From Chryseobacterium indologenes (GTDB lineage: Bacteria; Bacteroidota; Bacteroidia; Flavobacteriales; Weeksellaceae): a stretch of DNA of 36,822 nt. Position 1 is the stretch's first letter. Each line of letters opens with the position of its first letter. The translations under genes were made by a program, and so were the position numbers. The notes under the pieces were generated by a model. It had not been told where the DNA came from. It saw nothing but the letters and a program-made list of their open reading frames with translations, and did not search any database. The stretch spans positions 1 to 36,822 of the forward strand of contig LAZY01000061.1 of NCBI GenBank assembly GCA_001013295.1, given 5' to 3'. Positions 24,366 to 33,133 of the stretch are shown here, one piece after another.

Positions 24366-25127
24366 ATGAGGCTGAAATCTTTACTGCTTGCGCTATGCGT
24401 TGCCGGTACTACCACTTTCGCACAGAAAGTAAAATATTCTAAGGAAGACATCAAAAAAATGGAGACCTACCTTTTCAATGAGGGCTTTAATACTCCATCA
24501 CCCAAGAAAACATCTACAATCATTTTAAAGGATGGAACCACTTACAAAGGGTTTTGTAATAAGATCGAAACGAAAAAAGGACAGATCTACGAGGTTGCTA
24601 TCAAAGACAGTGTGACCAAAAAGAATGCGACATTCAATGCTGAACAGATTGATGAAATGTATGTATACCCAAGCAATGCTGAAAAATTTGCAAAAGTTGC
24701 CAAATATATGGGAAACATCAGAAACTATGGAACTAAAAAACTGACAAAAACCACCAATAATGACAGAATTTATTTTGTCAATCAGACGGTTTCTTTAAAG
24801 AATAAAAAAGATGAAAAGGAATTCCTGATGCAGGTGATCAATCCTGGATTTGATGATATTATTGCCGTATACCATGATCCAAGAGCTAAAGAAACCACTG
24901 GGTTCTCTGTCATGGGTTCTCCACAGCTGGGTGGTGGTGTTATCAAATCTTATTATGTAAAAAAAGGAGACAAAGTAATGTGGCTTCATAAAGATGATTT
25001 TGAAGATAATTATGATTTTCTTTTCGGAGACAACAAGGAATTCATGAAAAAATATCCTAAAAACTCTGTAGAGTGGGATTATTTCAGTTTCCTGGTGAAC
25101 GAATATACTTCCATGACAAACGGATAA
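24366..25127 (+). CDS. Exported protein of unknown function
   Basis: This 253-residue protein has a clear Sec signal peptide (residues 1-19, ending TTTFAQ). The mature part starts with a charged segment and contains the short strands TIILKDGTTYKGFCNKIE and EQIDEMYVYPSNAEKFAKV, which resemble small beta domains seen in Bacteroidota exported proteins, but I recognise no family. There are no lipobox, membrane helices or sorting domain, so it is probably periplasmic. It has a terminator after it and a weak TATTTTTA box upstream. The neighbour downstream is also exported and unknown. Confidence 0.8.
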   Translation: MRLKSLLLALCVAGTTTFAQKVKYSKEDIKKMETYLFNEGFNTPSPKKTSTIILKDGTTYKGFCNKIETKKGQIYEVAIKDSVTKKNATFNAEQIDEMYVYPSNAEKFAKVAKYMGNIRNYGTKKLTKTTNNDRIYFVNQTVSLKNKKDEKEFLMQVINPGFDDIIAVYHDPRAKETTGFSVMGSPQLGGGVIKSYYVKKGDKVMWLHKDDFEDNYDFLFGDNKEFMKKYPKNSVEWDYFSFLVNEYTSMTNG

Positions 25128-25148
25128 CATTATTCCATAATGCATAAC

Positions 25149-25179
25149 AAGCCTGTAGAACTTCTGCAGGTTTTTTTAT
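25149..25179 (+). terminator. Terminator of the 253-residue exported protein gene
   Basis: AAGCCTGTAGA pairs with TCTGCAGGTTT with two G-T pairs, around AC-T, leading into a 7-base T run. Confidence 0.75.
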
Positions 25180-25191
25180 ATTATTAAATCT

Positions 25192-25199
25192 TATTTTTG
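25192..25199 (+). promoter_or_regulatory. -7 box of the 289-residue protein gene
   Basis: TATTTTTG is an exact TAnnTTTG match 17 bases before the ATG at 25217, just after the preceding terminator. Confidence 0.45.
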
Positions 25200-25216
25200 T
25201 GTCAAACTAAGAATCT

Positions 25217-26086
25217 ATGAAACTTCATTTCAACACCCTACTCGTTTTTTGTTTATTATTTTGGGGGGTCTTCGGAAAGGTTTTCAGAGGCTGTTCAAAA
25301 GCTGATGATCTGGCTCATGCGGGAAGTATGGTGAAAACCGTGGAGCATACACCCTATCAACTAAGCACTAAAAGTCTCGGCCGCTACATCAGCGCAGAAG
25401 CCTCTGTACTGAGAAATCCTGCAGCCTTACGAAGACACCTGGACATTACAGAAGCTGTAGACAGAAGGGTTCTTGAGGATCTGGCAATAAGTAATAGCGA
25501 GGTGAAGGCCCAACTTAAAAGCATCGACGAAAATTTTCTTCCTTCTGAAAAGATGAAGGAATACGGTGACATGATTGATCAATACGGTAAGAACATCAAT
25601 TTTGAAAGTTATAAAAGCCTATTCGAGACTCTTGATTTTGCTTCCACAGTCAAAGATTTTTATGAACTGGATGGAAATATGAATAATACTCCATTTAAGG
25701 AGCTCACGCAGAATATTATTAATAATCAAAACGGTTTTACCGTAAACATTCCTGATCACTTTTATAAGGTAACTTCTCTGACACACCCGCTGATCAATGA
25801 CCTTTGGATCAATGATAAAGCAGCAATAATGATATATTCTTTTAAAGATAATTATCATAAATCGCTTGAAGAATGGAAGCAGGCCAAGGCAGAGGACCAT
25901 AAGTATCTCAATATTTTTGCAGAACAGGAAAATCTTATTACATTTTCAGTATCGGACAGAAAAGATAAGCTCTTCGGCTGTGTAAAAGTTTTAAAGAAAG
26001 GAAAAAAGGTCCTTTTTATAGAAATGGCTTTTAAAAATCAGGTTGAATTTCTGAATCAATACAAAACCTTAATGGCTAAAATATAA
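25217..26086 (+). CDS. Exported or membrane-anchored protein of unknown function
   Basis: This 289-residue protein begins with a hydrophobic leader (MKLHFNTLLVFCLLFWGVFG) followed by the segment KVFRGCSKADD. The Cys at 26 is not in a good lipobox, so the leader is more likely cleaved after Gly or kept as an anchor. The rest is mostly helical and charged, with an N-terminal Ala/Arg-rich helical region and a C-terminal alpha/beta region (LITFSVSDRKDKLFGCVKVL, then KVLFIEMAFKNQVEF). I recognise no family. It ends 62 bases before uvrC on the same strand without an obvious terminator. Confidence 0.75.
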   Translation: MKLHFNTLLVFCLLFWGVFGKVFRGCSKADDLAHAGSMVKTVEHTPYQLSTKSLGRYISAEASVLRNPAALRRHLDITEAVDRRVLEDLAISNSEVKAQLKSIDENFLPSEKMKEYGDMIDQYGKNINFESYKSLFETLDFASTVKDFYELDGNMNNTPFKELTQNIINNQNGFTVNIPDHFYKVTSLTHPLINDLWINDKAAIMIYSFKDNYHKSLEEWKQAKAEDHKYLNIFAEQENLITFSVSDRKDKLFGCVKVLKKGKKVLFIEMAFKNQVEFLNQYKTLMAKI

Positions 26087-26135
26087 ATCTATTTTTTAAC
26101 AGTATTGTGTTCGTAGGAATGCAAGCAAAATTCCG

Positions 26136-26143
26136 TAATTTTG
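26136..26143 (+). promoter_or_regulatory. -7 box directly before the uvrC start
   Basis: TAATTTTG is an exact TAnnTTTG match ending 5 bases before the ATG at 26149. If used, transcription would start at or next to the start codon. There is no well-spaced -33 TTG. Confidence 0.4.
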
Positions 26144-26148
26144 TTTTT

Positions 26149-27942
26149 ATGAATCCTTCTTTAGAATTACAGCTCAAAACCTTACCATCTGAACCCGGCG
26201 TTTATCGTTATTATGATAAAAACGAACAGCTTTTGTATGTAGGCAAAGCTAAAAATTTAAAAAAGAGGGTACTCTCCTACTTCAACAAAAACCTTTCAGG
26301 ATACAGGATCAAAATCATGGTGAGCAAGATCCAGCGTCTTGAAACCACCATTGTGAACAGCGAATATGATGCGCTTTTATTAGAAAATAACCTGATCAAA
26401 GAACATCAGCCGTTTTACAATGTCATGCTGAAAGATGACAAGACCTATCCCTGGATCTGCATTAAAAACGAAGATTTTCCAAGAATTTTCCTGACCAGAA
26501 ATGTGATCAAGGATGGTTCGGAATACTACGGACCTTATGCAAAAGTACGGCCTGCAAAAATCTTACTGGACACCATCAAACATATTTACAAGCTCAGAAC
26601 CTGCAATCTGAACCTTGATCCGGCGAAAATAGCAGAAGGAAAGTATAAGGTATGCCTGGAATATCACATCAAAAACTGTGAGGGTCCTTGCGAAGATCTG
26701 GAATCGAAAGAGGAATATGATGAAAAAATAGATGCCATCCGCGGGATCATCAAAGGGGACTTCCGGAAAGCTAAAGATTATCTGGTGAATCAGATGATGA
26801 AACTGGCGTCTAATCTTAAGTTTGAAGAAGCCCAGATCATTAAGGAAAGACTTGATATTCTAGAAGATTATCAGGCTAAAAACACCGTTGTAAATCCTAA
26901 TATCGATGATGTGGATGTCTTCGGTATGACTAGTGATGAAACGGCTGCTTACGTCAATTTCTTTAAGATCAGAAACGGAAACATCATCCAGAGTTTCACT
27001 ACAGAGATCAAAAAGATCCTTGAGGAAACCGATGAAGATATTCTGGAAGAAGCGCTGATCGAAATCCGACAGAAGTTTTCTTCCGACTCGAAAGAAGTAC
27101 TCCTTCCTTTCCATTTGTCTGTAGAAATCCCGAATGTAAAGCTGATTGTTCCTAAAGTAGGTGACAAGAAAAGAATTGTAGAGCTTTCTGAAAAAAATGC
27201 TAAGGAATATCGTTTGGAAAAACTAAAACAGGTTCAGATCATAGACCCTGAAAGACATACAAACAGGATTATGGCTGAAATGCAGAAATTACTCAGAATG
27301 CCTGTAGAACCAAGACATATTGAAGGTTTTGATAACTCGAATATTCAGGGGACAAATCCTGTTTCTGCCTGTGTGGTTTTTAAAGATGGAAAACCTAGCA
27401 AAGCGGATTACAGAATCTTTCATCCTAAAACCGTGGAAGGGCCTAATGACTTTGCCACGATGGAAGAGGTCATCTACCGTCGTTACAAAAGAATGCTGGA
27501 CGAAGGCGAAAATCTTCCTCAACTGATCCTTATCGATGGAGGAAAAGGGCAATTGTCATCGGCTGTAAAGAGCTTAAGACTATTAGGACTTTACGGGAAA
27601 ATTACTATTGTAGGGATCGCCAAACGACTTGAAGAGATCTTCTTCCCGGAGGACCCTATTCCTTTATATCTGGATAAAAAATCCGAAACGCTAAAAATCT
27701 TACAGCGTGTACGGGATGAAGCTCACCGATTTGGAGTAAAGCATCACAGAACCAGAAGAAAGAATTCTACTATAAAATCGGAATTGGAAGAAATTCCGGG
27801 AGTGGGAGAAAAAACGATCGAACTCCTGCTTTCCAAGCTAAAGTCCGTTAAACGCATCAAAGAGTCGAATCTGGAAACTCTGGAAGAAATTCTGGGTAAG
27901 AGTAAGGCTAAAGTCATTTGGGAGTTTTTCAACGCTCAGTAA
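26149..27942 (+). CDS. uvrC: Excinuclease ABC subunit UvrC
   Basis: This 597-residue protein has the UvrC layout. An N-terminal GIY-YIG nuclease (G17-V-Y, Y30-V-G, R40, E79) is followed by four Cys (C152, C169, C177, C181) placed as in the [4Fe-4S] site of UvrC, a UVR helix pair for UvrB (LVNQMMKLASNLKFEEAQII), an RNase-H-like nuclease (EGFDNSNIQG, LILIDGGKGQL) and a tandem helix-hairpin-helix end (LEEIPGVGEKTIELLL). It makes both incisions in nucleotide excision repair. The frame is open from 26107, but ATG 26149 gives the standard MNPSLELQLKTLPSEPGVY start. No terminator is evident after it. Confidence 0.96.
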   Translation: MNPSLELQLKTLPSEPGVYRYYDKNEQLLYVGKAKNLKKRVLSYFNKNLSGYRIKIMVSKIQRLETTIVNSEYDALLLENNLIKEHQPFYNVMLKDDKTYPWICIKNEDFPRIFLTRNVIKDGSEYYGPYAKVRPAKILLDTIKHIYKLRTCNLNLDPAKIAEGKYKVCLEYHIKNCEGPCEDLESKEEYDEKIDAIRGIIKGDFRKAKDYLVNQMMKLASNLKFEEAQIIKERLDILEDYQAKNTVVNPNIDDVDVFGMTSDETAAYVNFFKIRNGNIIQSFTTEIKKILEETDEDILEEALIEIRQKFSSDSKEVLLPFHLSVEIPNVKLIVPKVGDKKRIVELSEKNAKEYRLEKLKQVQIIDPERHTNRIMAEMQKLLRMPVEPRHIEGFDNSNIQGTNPVSACVVFKDGKPSKADYRIFHPKTVEGPNDFATMEEVIYRRYKRMLDEGENLPQLILIDGGKGQLSSAVKSLRLLGLYGKITIVGIAKRLEEIFFPEDPIPLYLDKKSETLKILQRVRDEAHRFGVKHHRTRRKNSTIKSELEEIPGVGEKTIELLLSKLKSVKRIKESNLETLEEILGKSKAKVIWEFFNAQ

Positions 27943-28303
27943 TTATCTATTTCATCCTATTTACTATTCACCAATAAAACAAAGATTTTATAGGGCTTCA
28001 GACATTATTTTAATTCAAATAAGAGAGATTAAAAAATCAAAAACGAAACAAATACAAAGTAAAAATCACAATAAAACACATCAATAAATAAATATTTTAA
28101 AAAATAATATTATTATTTGTATTTTTTTCATAAATTAGTATTATTAACTAATAACAATAATACTATGAATTTTTTTCTATTTACATAACCTTCTCTGCTC
28201 CATTCTTTCTTTTGTGAATGGATATATTCTTCCATCACACCCGTATCATCAAAATATATTTTCAAAATACCCGAAATGAAAAACACATCAGCATATATAC
28301 CAT
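27943..28303. other. Gene-free AT-rich gap with small inverted repeats
   Basis: No gene is supported here. The region contains the inverted repeat TAGTATTATT (28136-28145) and AATAATACTA (28156-28165) separated by 10 bases, followed at once by a 7-codon frame (ATG at 28165) and a CCATTC/GAATGG hairpin (28200-28221). Whether this is an operator, a small RNA or chance in very AT-rich DNA cannot be decided from one sequence. Confidence 0.3.
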
Positions 28304-28330
28304 AAAAGGCTCTTTTTTCAAGAGCCTTTT
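28304..28330 (-). terminator. Terminator of the T9SS cargo gene
   Basis: AAAAGGCTCTT (28304-28314) pairs perfectly with AAGAGCCTTTT (28320-28330), four bases beyond the stop on the minus strand; the T run is short. Confidence 0.8.
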
Positions 28331-28333
28331 ATA

Positions 28334-31198
28334 TTATTTCTTTATAATCTTACCTAGATAATTTCCTTTATTTGTTTTTACTTTTACAAAGTAGATTCCA
28401 GATGAAAGTTCTGCTACATTTATATTTGTGATATTATAAATACTATCCTTCACTAATTTTCCGGATGCATCGAAAATCTTCACTGTTTCCAGTTTATCGT
28501 TTTCCTTCAGTTTTATGGAAAAATATTCTGAAACAGGATTAGGATAAATCTGAATATCCGTATTTCCTTTTTTACTTTCCGTGCCAACTTCACTAGTTGC
28601 AAGGTAAACAGGCAATGAATCAGTAACTTCATAGAACTCACTTCCATGTTCTTTAGTGGAAATGGTCAGAAATATTTTTTCACCATCTGTTCCCATTTTT
28701 TGAATATTTTCATTAGCAAGCAACTGATTATCATCGTTGGTCACAAAAATATCCATAGGATAAGTTGATGCGCCATCACTTTTCCATACCTTTTGAGAAT
28801 TTCCATTAAGAAAATAAAGATAATTATTGACACAGGTCATATCCTTCAATGAAGAAAAATTTTGTGATAAATTTGATGTACCATTGGCTGTTCCATCTGT
28901 TCTCCAAAGCTGTGTATTATTGTTATTGGTAAAAAATAACTGATTTCCACATTTTTTAAATTTCACATCACCAAAAAAGTTTCCGGATACTATTTCTTCT
29001 GTCCCGGCAACTGTTCCATCTGTGGAATGTAATGCAGGTGAAGGGTAACCTGAGGTTATATAGAACAGCTTATCATTAAATACTATTGTTTCTCTGGCAA
29101 TGGTTGAAGAGCCATAAGGAACAGCATAAGATTTCAGTAATACTGCAGAGGTCTGATCACCGTTTGAAGCCCAAATCTCGTTTTGTCCTGAGCTGTAATT
29201 CGTTGGAGTATTCTCCTGCTGCTTTGTAAAGAATATTTTATTATTAAAAGTATTCAGTACTTTGACATCGCCATCAGTCCCATCCTGATAAGAGAACTGT
29301 ATTACCTTTTGAGTATTGGCCTCGGTAGCATCTGTTTTCCAAATCGCAAGTTTTCCATTGTCTTTCGCTACAAAATAAGCAAAACCATTAAGTACTGCAG
29401 CTTTTGAATCCACAGAATAAAGGCTTCCCATATTATCTGTAGAAATATCTTTTACTAAGCTAACCGTATTGGATGTATTATCTATTTTCCAAAGCTCGGT
29501 TCCCACTACATTATTATATCCTGCAAAAAGGAAGGTATTATCATTCAAACTGCCATATGCAACTCTGCTGGTAATATTCGGAGACGATATTGATAAGGTA
29601 TTGGTTTCTGTACCGTCTGTTCTATAAGATCCTTCAGGGGTGTAAAGATAATTTCCTACTTTAATAAAATTGTCATTAAAATCACTGCCCATACCAACAA
29701 ATGAGTTTCCTCCAAAATTAGATAATCTTTCAATCTGCTGTGTACTTTTATTTCTTTTATAAATTTGACTGTTATACTGTCTGTCTGTTGCAATGAAAAT
29801 AAGATCATTATTTAATGCATGAAATGCATGGGGAGAAGAACTGTCAAGTCTGTTGATGTCAGAAGCTAAAGATACCTCGTGAGTCGCCGGATCTAAGGAA
29901 AATAATTCTGTACCGTATTTTTGAGTGTTTCCGTTAAGATAAATTTTAGAATTTAGGTCTAAGAAAATGTTATTGTTTGACATTCCCAGCCCTGTAATTT
30001 CAAAACTTTGCGAAGAGTTTCCATTAAGAACCCAGTATCTGTTTCCATAATTGGCCATTGTAAGAATCAGATGATTATTGTCTGAACTGTTACCATAGAT
30101 CAAAGCTCCATCATGAGTATTGAACAGAACGGTTCCTGCTTCTGTTCCATCTGTTTCCCAGATATAATTACCATATGCCAGATTTATCCCATTGGCTCCA
30201 CTCTCAAAGAAAATTTTATTATTATATTTTACAAATTTCTTCATTGCCATAGAGCTTGTAGCCCCAGGCATCAGATTTTTCAGCAGATGGGTTCCTGCTG
30301 CTGTTCCATCGGAAATCCAAGGTTCATATCCATTCGCTGCATCAAATCCTGTAAAAACAAAATAATTATCAGCCGCGGCACCTTCAAGCTTCGGATAGCC
30401 AACAGATTTTATGGATACTGTTCCAGCTTCTGTTCCATCTGTTGAATATAATTCATATCCTGCAGTTCCTGTTCCAAGATTAGCAACAAAATAAAGTTTA
30501 TTTTTAAAAATTAGTGCTTTAAAATCTCCATCAATACTTCCAGGTGTATTGGGAACAATATCTTTTAATAAGGATGTTCCGGCAACCGTTCCGTCTGATT
30601 TCCATATTTCTTTTCCATGTACACCATCATTAGCTGCCAGGAACACAGTATTATTCATAGTGTACATTTTAACATCTCCTGAAGAGTATTGAAATGTCTT
30701 TAGCAGTTCCAAACTGCCAGTAATGATATTATAAGCCCAAAGTTCATTGTGGTGGTAGAAAAAAATGTTGTTTCCTACTGCTGCACTTGTTTCAACCGAA
30801 AACTCAAAATTCAGATCTTTTAATTTGGACGTTCCCGCAGTGGTTCCGTCCGTGACCCAAAGCTGATTATTGGAAGAGCTGTTACTCTGTACAGCAATAA
30901 AATAAACTTTATTATTGAGCTTCATAAAAGAAGGATCTCCGGACATACCAATATTGTATCCAGGAAAAATATCTTTTAATAATGTTGACTTTTGGGTTAC
31001 CGGATCAAAACTCCACAACTCCCTTCCTTCTTCGATAAATCTTGTTGCCGTAAAAAGGATGCGGTCATTGAGTTTTATCAAATTTCCCGGATCACTTGAA
31101 GATCCGAAGTTTATTTCATGTAATTGAGCATTAAATACATTTTGTGCGCTCGAAAATATTGACATTACAGTCAATATAGAAATATAAATTTTTTTCAT
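28334..31198 (-). CDS. Large exported protein with ELW..DGT..GT repeats and T9SS type A sorting domain
   Basis: This 954-residue protein has a signal peptide (to about residue 18, FSSAQ) and then at least nine copies of a repeat centred on W-x-[ST]-DGT-x-AGT followed by L-K-D/N, for example LWVTDGTTAGTSKLKDL, WKSDGTVAGTSLLKDI and WISDGTAAGTHLLKNL. Each repeat is flanked by strands, so a beta-propeller-like or extended beta array is likely. The last ~75 residues are a T9SS type A C-terminal sorting domain (IYPNPVSEYFSIKL to GIYFVKVKTNKGNYLGKIIKK), so it is moved across the outer membrane by type IX secretion and attached or released. Ligand or activity is unknown. It follows the three-gene EamA/PorV-like operon but is separated from it by a terminator. 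Confidence 0.92.
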   Translation of the reverse strand: MKKIYISILTVMSIFSSAQNVFNAQLHEINFGSSSDPGNLIKLNDRILFTATRFIEEGRELWSFDPVTQKSTLLKDIFPGYNIGMSGDPSFMKLNNKVYFIAVQSNSSSNNQLWVTDGTTAGTSKLKDLNFEFSVETSAAVGNNIFFYHHNELWAYNIITGSLELLKTFQYSSGDVKMYTMNNTVFLAANDGVHGKEIWKSDGTVAGTSLLKDIVPNTPGSIDGDFKALIFKNKLYFVANLGTGTAGYELYSTDGTEAGTVSIKSVGYPKLEGAAADNYFVFTGFDAANGYEPWISDGTAAGTHLLKNLMPGATSSMAMKKFVKYNNKIFFESGANGINLAYGNYIWETDGTEAGTVLFNTHDGALIYGNSSDNNHLILTMANYGNRYWVLNGNSSQSFEITGLGMSNNNIFLDLNSKIYLNGNTQKYGTELFSLDPATHEVSLASDINRLDSSSPHAFHALNNDLIFIATDRQYNSQIYKRNKSTQQIERLSNFGGNSFVGMGSDFNDNFIKVGNYLYTPEGSYRTDGTETNTLSISSPNITSRVAYGSLNDNTFLFAGYNNVVGTELWKIDNTSNTVSLVKDISTDNMGSLYSVDSKAAVLNGFAYFVAKDNGKLAIWKTDATEANTQKVIQFSYQDGTDGDVKVLNTFNNKIFFTKQQENTPTNYSSGQNEIWASNGDQTSAVLLKSYAVPYGSSTIARETIVFNDKLFYITSGYPSPALHSTDGTVAGTEEIVSGNFFGDVKFKKCGNQLFFTNNNNTQLWRTDGTANGTSNLSQNFSSLKDMTCVNNYLYFLNGNSQKVWKSDGASTYPMDIFVTNDDNQLLANENIQKMGTDGEKIFLTISTKEHGSEFYEVTDSLPVYLATSEVGTESKKGNTDIQIYPNPVSEYFSIKLKENDKLETVKIFDASGKLVKDSIYNITNINVAELSSGIYFVKVKTNKGNYLGKIIKK

Positions 31199-31217
31199 GG
31201 CTTTGGTATAAAAAATT

Positions 31218-31254
31218 AATCCTTAATTCAAGAAAGTTTTTTGAATTAAGGATT
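31218..31254 (-). terminator. Terminator of the PorV-like operon
   Basis: AATCCTTAATTCAA (31218-31231) and TTGAATTAAGGATT (31241-31254) are a perfect 14-bp inverted pair with a 9-base loop; on the minus strand AATTTTTT follows. Confidence 0.8.
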
Positions 31255-31277
31255 ATATATATCATTAAATATACAGT

Positions 31278-32027
31278 TTATTTTCCTGCAAAAACTTCTT
31301 TAGAATATCTTCCATCCCCTAATGGCATATCGATAACAATATTTCCATTTTCAAAGTAACCGATCGTTGTATTTCCATCTGCTAATTTAACAAGGAAAAC
31401 ATCTTTTTTAGAAGTGGTTTTAAAAACAGCAAATGGAACAGAGCTTCCGGATTTTGCTAAAATAAACTGATTCGCATCAACCTGTATCTTCTGCAGATCT
31501 GACTTCCCATTCGAATAAGCATTAGCTGCCGGAGCTGCTGAAGAAGTGGAAGGCTCTGGAGTTGTATTCTGAACAACAGTCTGAGCAACATCAGAAGTTC
31601 TGGATGGTAACATCTCCACCGGGCTGGAAACCCCAACTTTCGTTAATGCCTCCTTCAAAGCATCAGCAAATCCTTCTTCAAATTCTTTTATATCCGAACG
31701 TCCTTTGGACTCAAAAATGACTTTCTTATTGCAATCTTTAAACTGTAAGATCACTTTATTGGTAAACAGGTTTTTATCGTTCACTACTTCGGCAGAGACT
31801 ACATTACATGAATTGTTTCTTGCTACTGTAGGCCATTTGTCCATAGCTTCCGGTAAAATTTCATATTTTTTACCTTGTAATGCTTTCGCTAAAGAAGCTT
31901 CCAGTCCGTAGCTATTTTTAAAGGTCTGAAACTTCTCCGGAATCATTACATATTTATAATCTGAAACTTTTTGTGCAAAAGCCATTGTTGAGCAAACTGC
32001 CAACACAAACATTGAAATCTTTTTCAT
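31278..32027 (-). CDS. Exported protein of unknown function, partner of the PorV-like barrel
   Basis: With the start at 32027 this is a 249-residue protein beginning MKKISMFVLAVCSTMAFAQ, a standard signal peptide; the upstream in-frame ATG at 32045 would overlap the preceding gene and spoil the leader. The mature part has one domain of about 125 residues (KVSDYKYVMIPEKFQTF to FADALKEALTKVG) with two Cys near its middle, a Ser/Ala/Pro/Thr-rich linker, and a C-terminal piece of short strands (FAVFKTTSKKDVFLVKLADG). I recognise no family. It starts 10 bases after the PorV-like stop, so they are cotranscribed, and a shared role in the cell envelope is likely. Confidence 0.8.
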   Translation of the reverse strand: MKKISMFVLAVCSTMAFAQKVSDYKYVMIPEKFQTFKNSYGLEASLAKALQGKKYEILPEAMDKWPTVARNNSCNVVSAEVVNDKNLFTNKVILQFKDCNKKVIFESKGRSDIKEFEEGFADALKEALTKVGVSSPVEMLPSRTSDVAQTVVQNTTPEPSTSSAAPAANAYSNGKSDLQKIQVDANQFILAKSGSSVPFAVFKTTSKKDVFLVKLADGNTTIGYFENGNIVIDMPLGDGRYSKEVFAGK

Positions 32028-32037
32028 TTTTACCGAT

Positions 32038-33120
32038 TTAATCATTTCTGAATGCTCCCATATCCAACTTCAGCGAGAAGAAATTAGAATAGAAATTAGA
32101 ACCACCTATTCCTGAATTCGTAATTGCATAATCCAGTGTAAGTCCTCTATATCTGATTCCGATCCCTGCACTAGGCTGGAAAGAAACTTTTCTTTTAAGG
32201 TCTTCTATATCTGTAATCGATTGGAACCTGTTGATCCCCAATCTCACAAAGATCATTTTCTGATAGCCTAATTCTGCCCCTGCATAAGGACTGATACTGG
32301 CAAAATCTGTTGAAATCAAAGAAGCAGTTTTCGCGAAATCTACATTGATCCCGGCTTCCGGTAATACGTATACGCTGCTGTTGATTTCAAATAATTTACT
32401 GGCTCCTACGTTCAGCTTAGGCATTGTAAGTTCCATTTTATCTTTTGGTGCCGGGTTGAATTCCTCACCGTTTACCACTGTAGAAAGTTCTTTCTGGTTG
32501 ATACTCCAGAAGTTGACCGTAGTAGTAATATCACGGATCATCCCCCCGAACTTCCATCCGTTGTCAGCTTTATAGATAGCCCCGACATCAAAACCGAAAC
32601 CATATCCATTGGCAAATTTACCTACATTTCTATACACAATTTTAGCATTCACCCCTACATCCAGCTTCGGATTTCCTCCTGGGCGGAATGCGTATGAAAG
32701 GATAGCTGCGTAATCGGATTGGGAGAATTTTGTAATTTTATCATAATCAATATTCCCTTCAGAGTCGATCATCTGAGTTGTATTCAGGATATTATCTACC
32801 CCAAGTCTCACGACTGAAACTCCAAAAACTCCTTCTTCCATTACTTTAGCATAAGCCAAATAATCGTATTTTGCTATCGATTCAAAGTACTCAGCGTGCA
32901 TAGCTGCTCCCTGCCAATCTCTTTCGATAGACATCAAACCTGCAGGGTTCCACATAGGAGCATAGACGTCATCCTGGTTTGTGATTACAGCCCCTCCCAT
33001 TGCCAATCCTCTCGCCCCGGCTCCGATGTTTAAGAATTCATTGGAATATTTCCTGACAATCTGAGACTGGGACAACCCAAACAGTAGTGAAAATGCAAGT
33101 AAAAAATATTTTTTCATCAT
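32038..33120 (-). CDS. PorV/PorQ-family outer-membrane beta-barrel protein
   Basis: This 360-residue protein has a signal peptide (to about residue 19, SQSQ) and the PorV/PorQ-family opening NEFLNIGAGARGLAMGGAV followed by DDVYAPMWNPAGL. The rest alternates amphipathic strands and ends in a strand with an aromatic-rich pattern (NFYSNFFSLKLDM), consistent with an FadL-like outer-membrane barrel. It differs from true PorV, which shuttles cargo in type IX secretion, and looks closer to the paralogue annotated PorV2; its exact job is not established. It lies 13 bases after the EamA gene and 10 before an exported protein gene, forming a three-gene operon. Confidence 0.85.
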   Translation of the reverse strand: MMKKYFLLAFSLLFGLSQSQIVRKYSNEFLNIGAGARGLAMGGAVITNQDDVYAPMWNPAGLMSIERDWQGAAMHAEYFESIAKYDYLAYAKVMEEGVFGVSVVRLGVDNILNTTQMIDSEGNIDYDKITKFSQSDYAAILSYAFRPGGNPKLDVGVNAKIVYRNVGKFANGYGFGFDVGAIYKADNGWKFGGMIRDITTTVNFWSINQKELSTVVNGEEFNPAPKDKMELTMPKLNVGASKLFEINSSVYVLPEAGINVDFAKTASLISTDFASISPYAGAELGYQKMIFVRLGINRFQSITDIEDLKRKVSFQPSAGIGIRYRGLTLDYAITNSGIGGSNFYSNFFSLKLDMGAFRND

Positions 33121-33133
33121 ATAAATTTGATGC

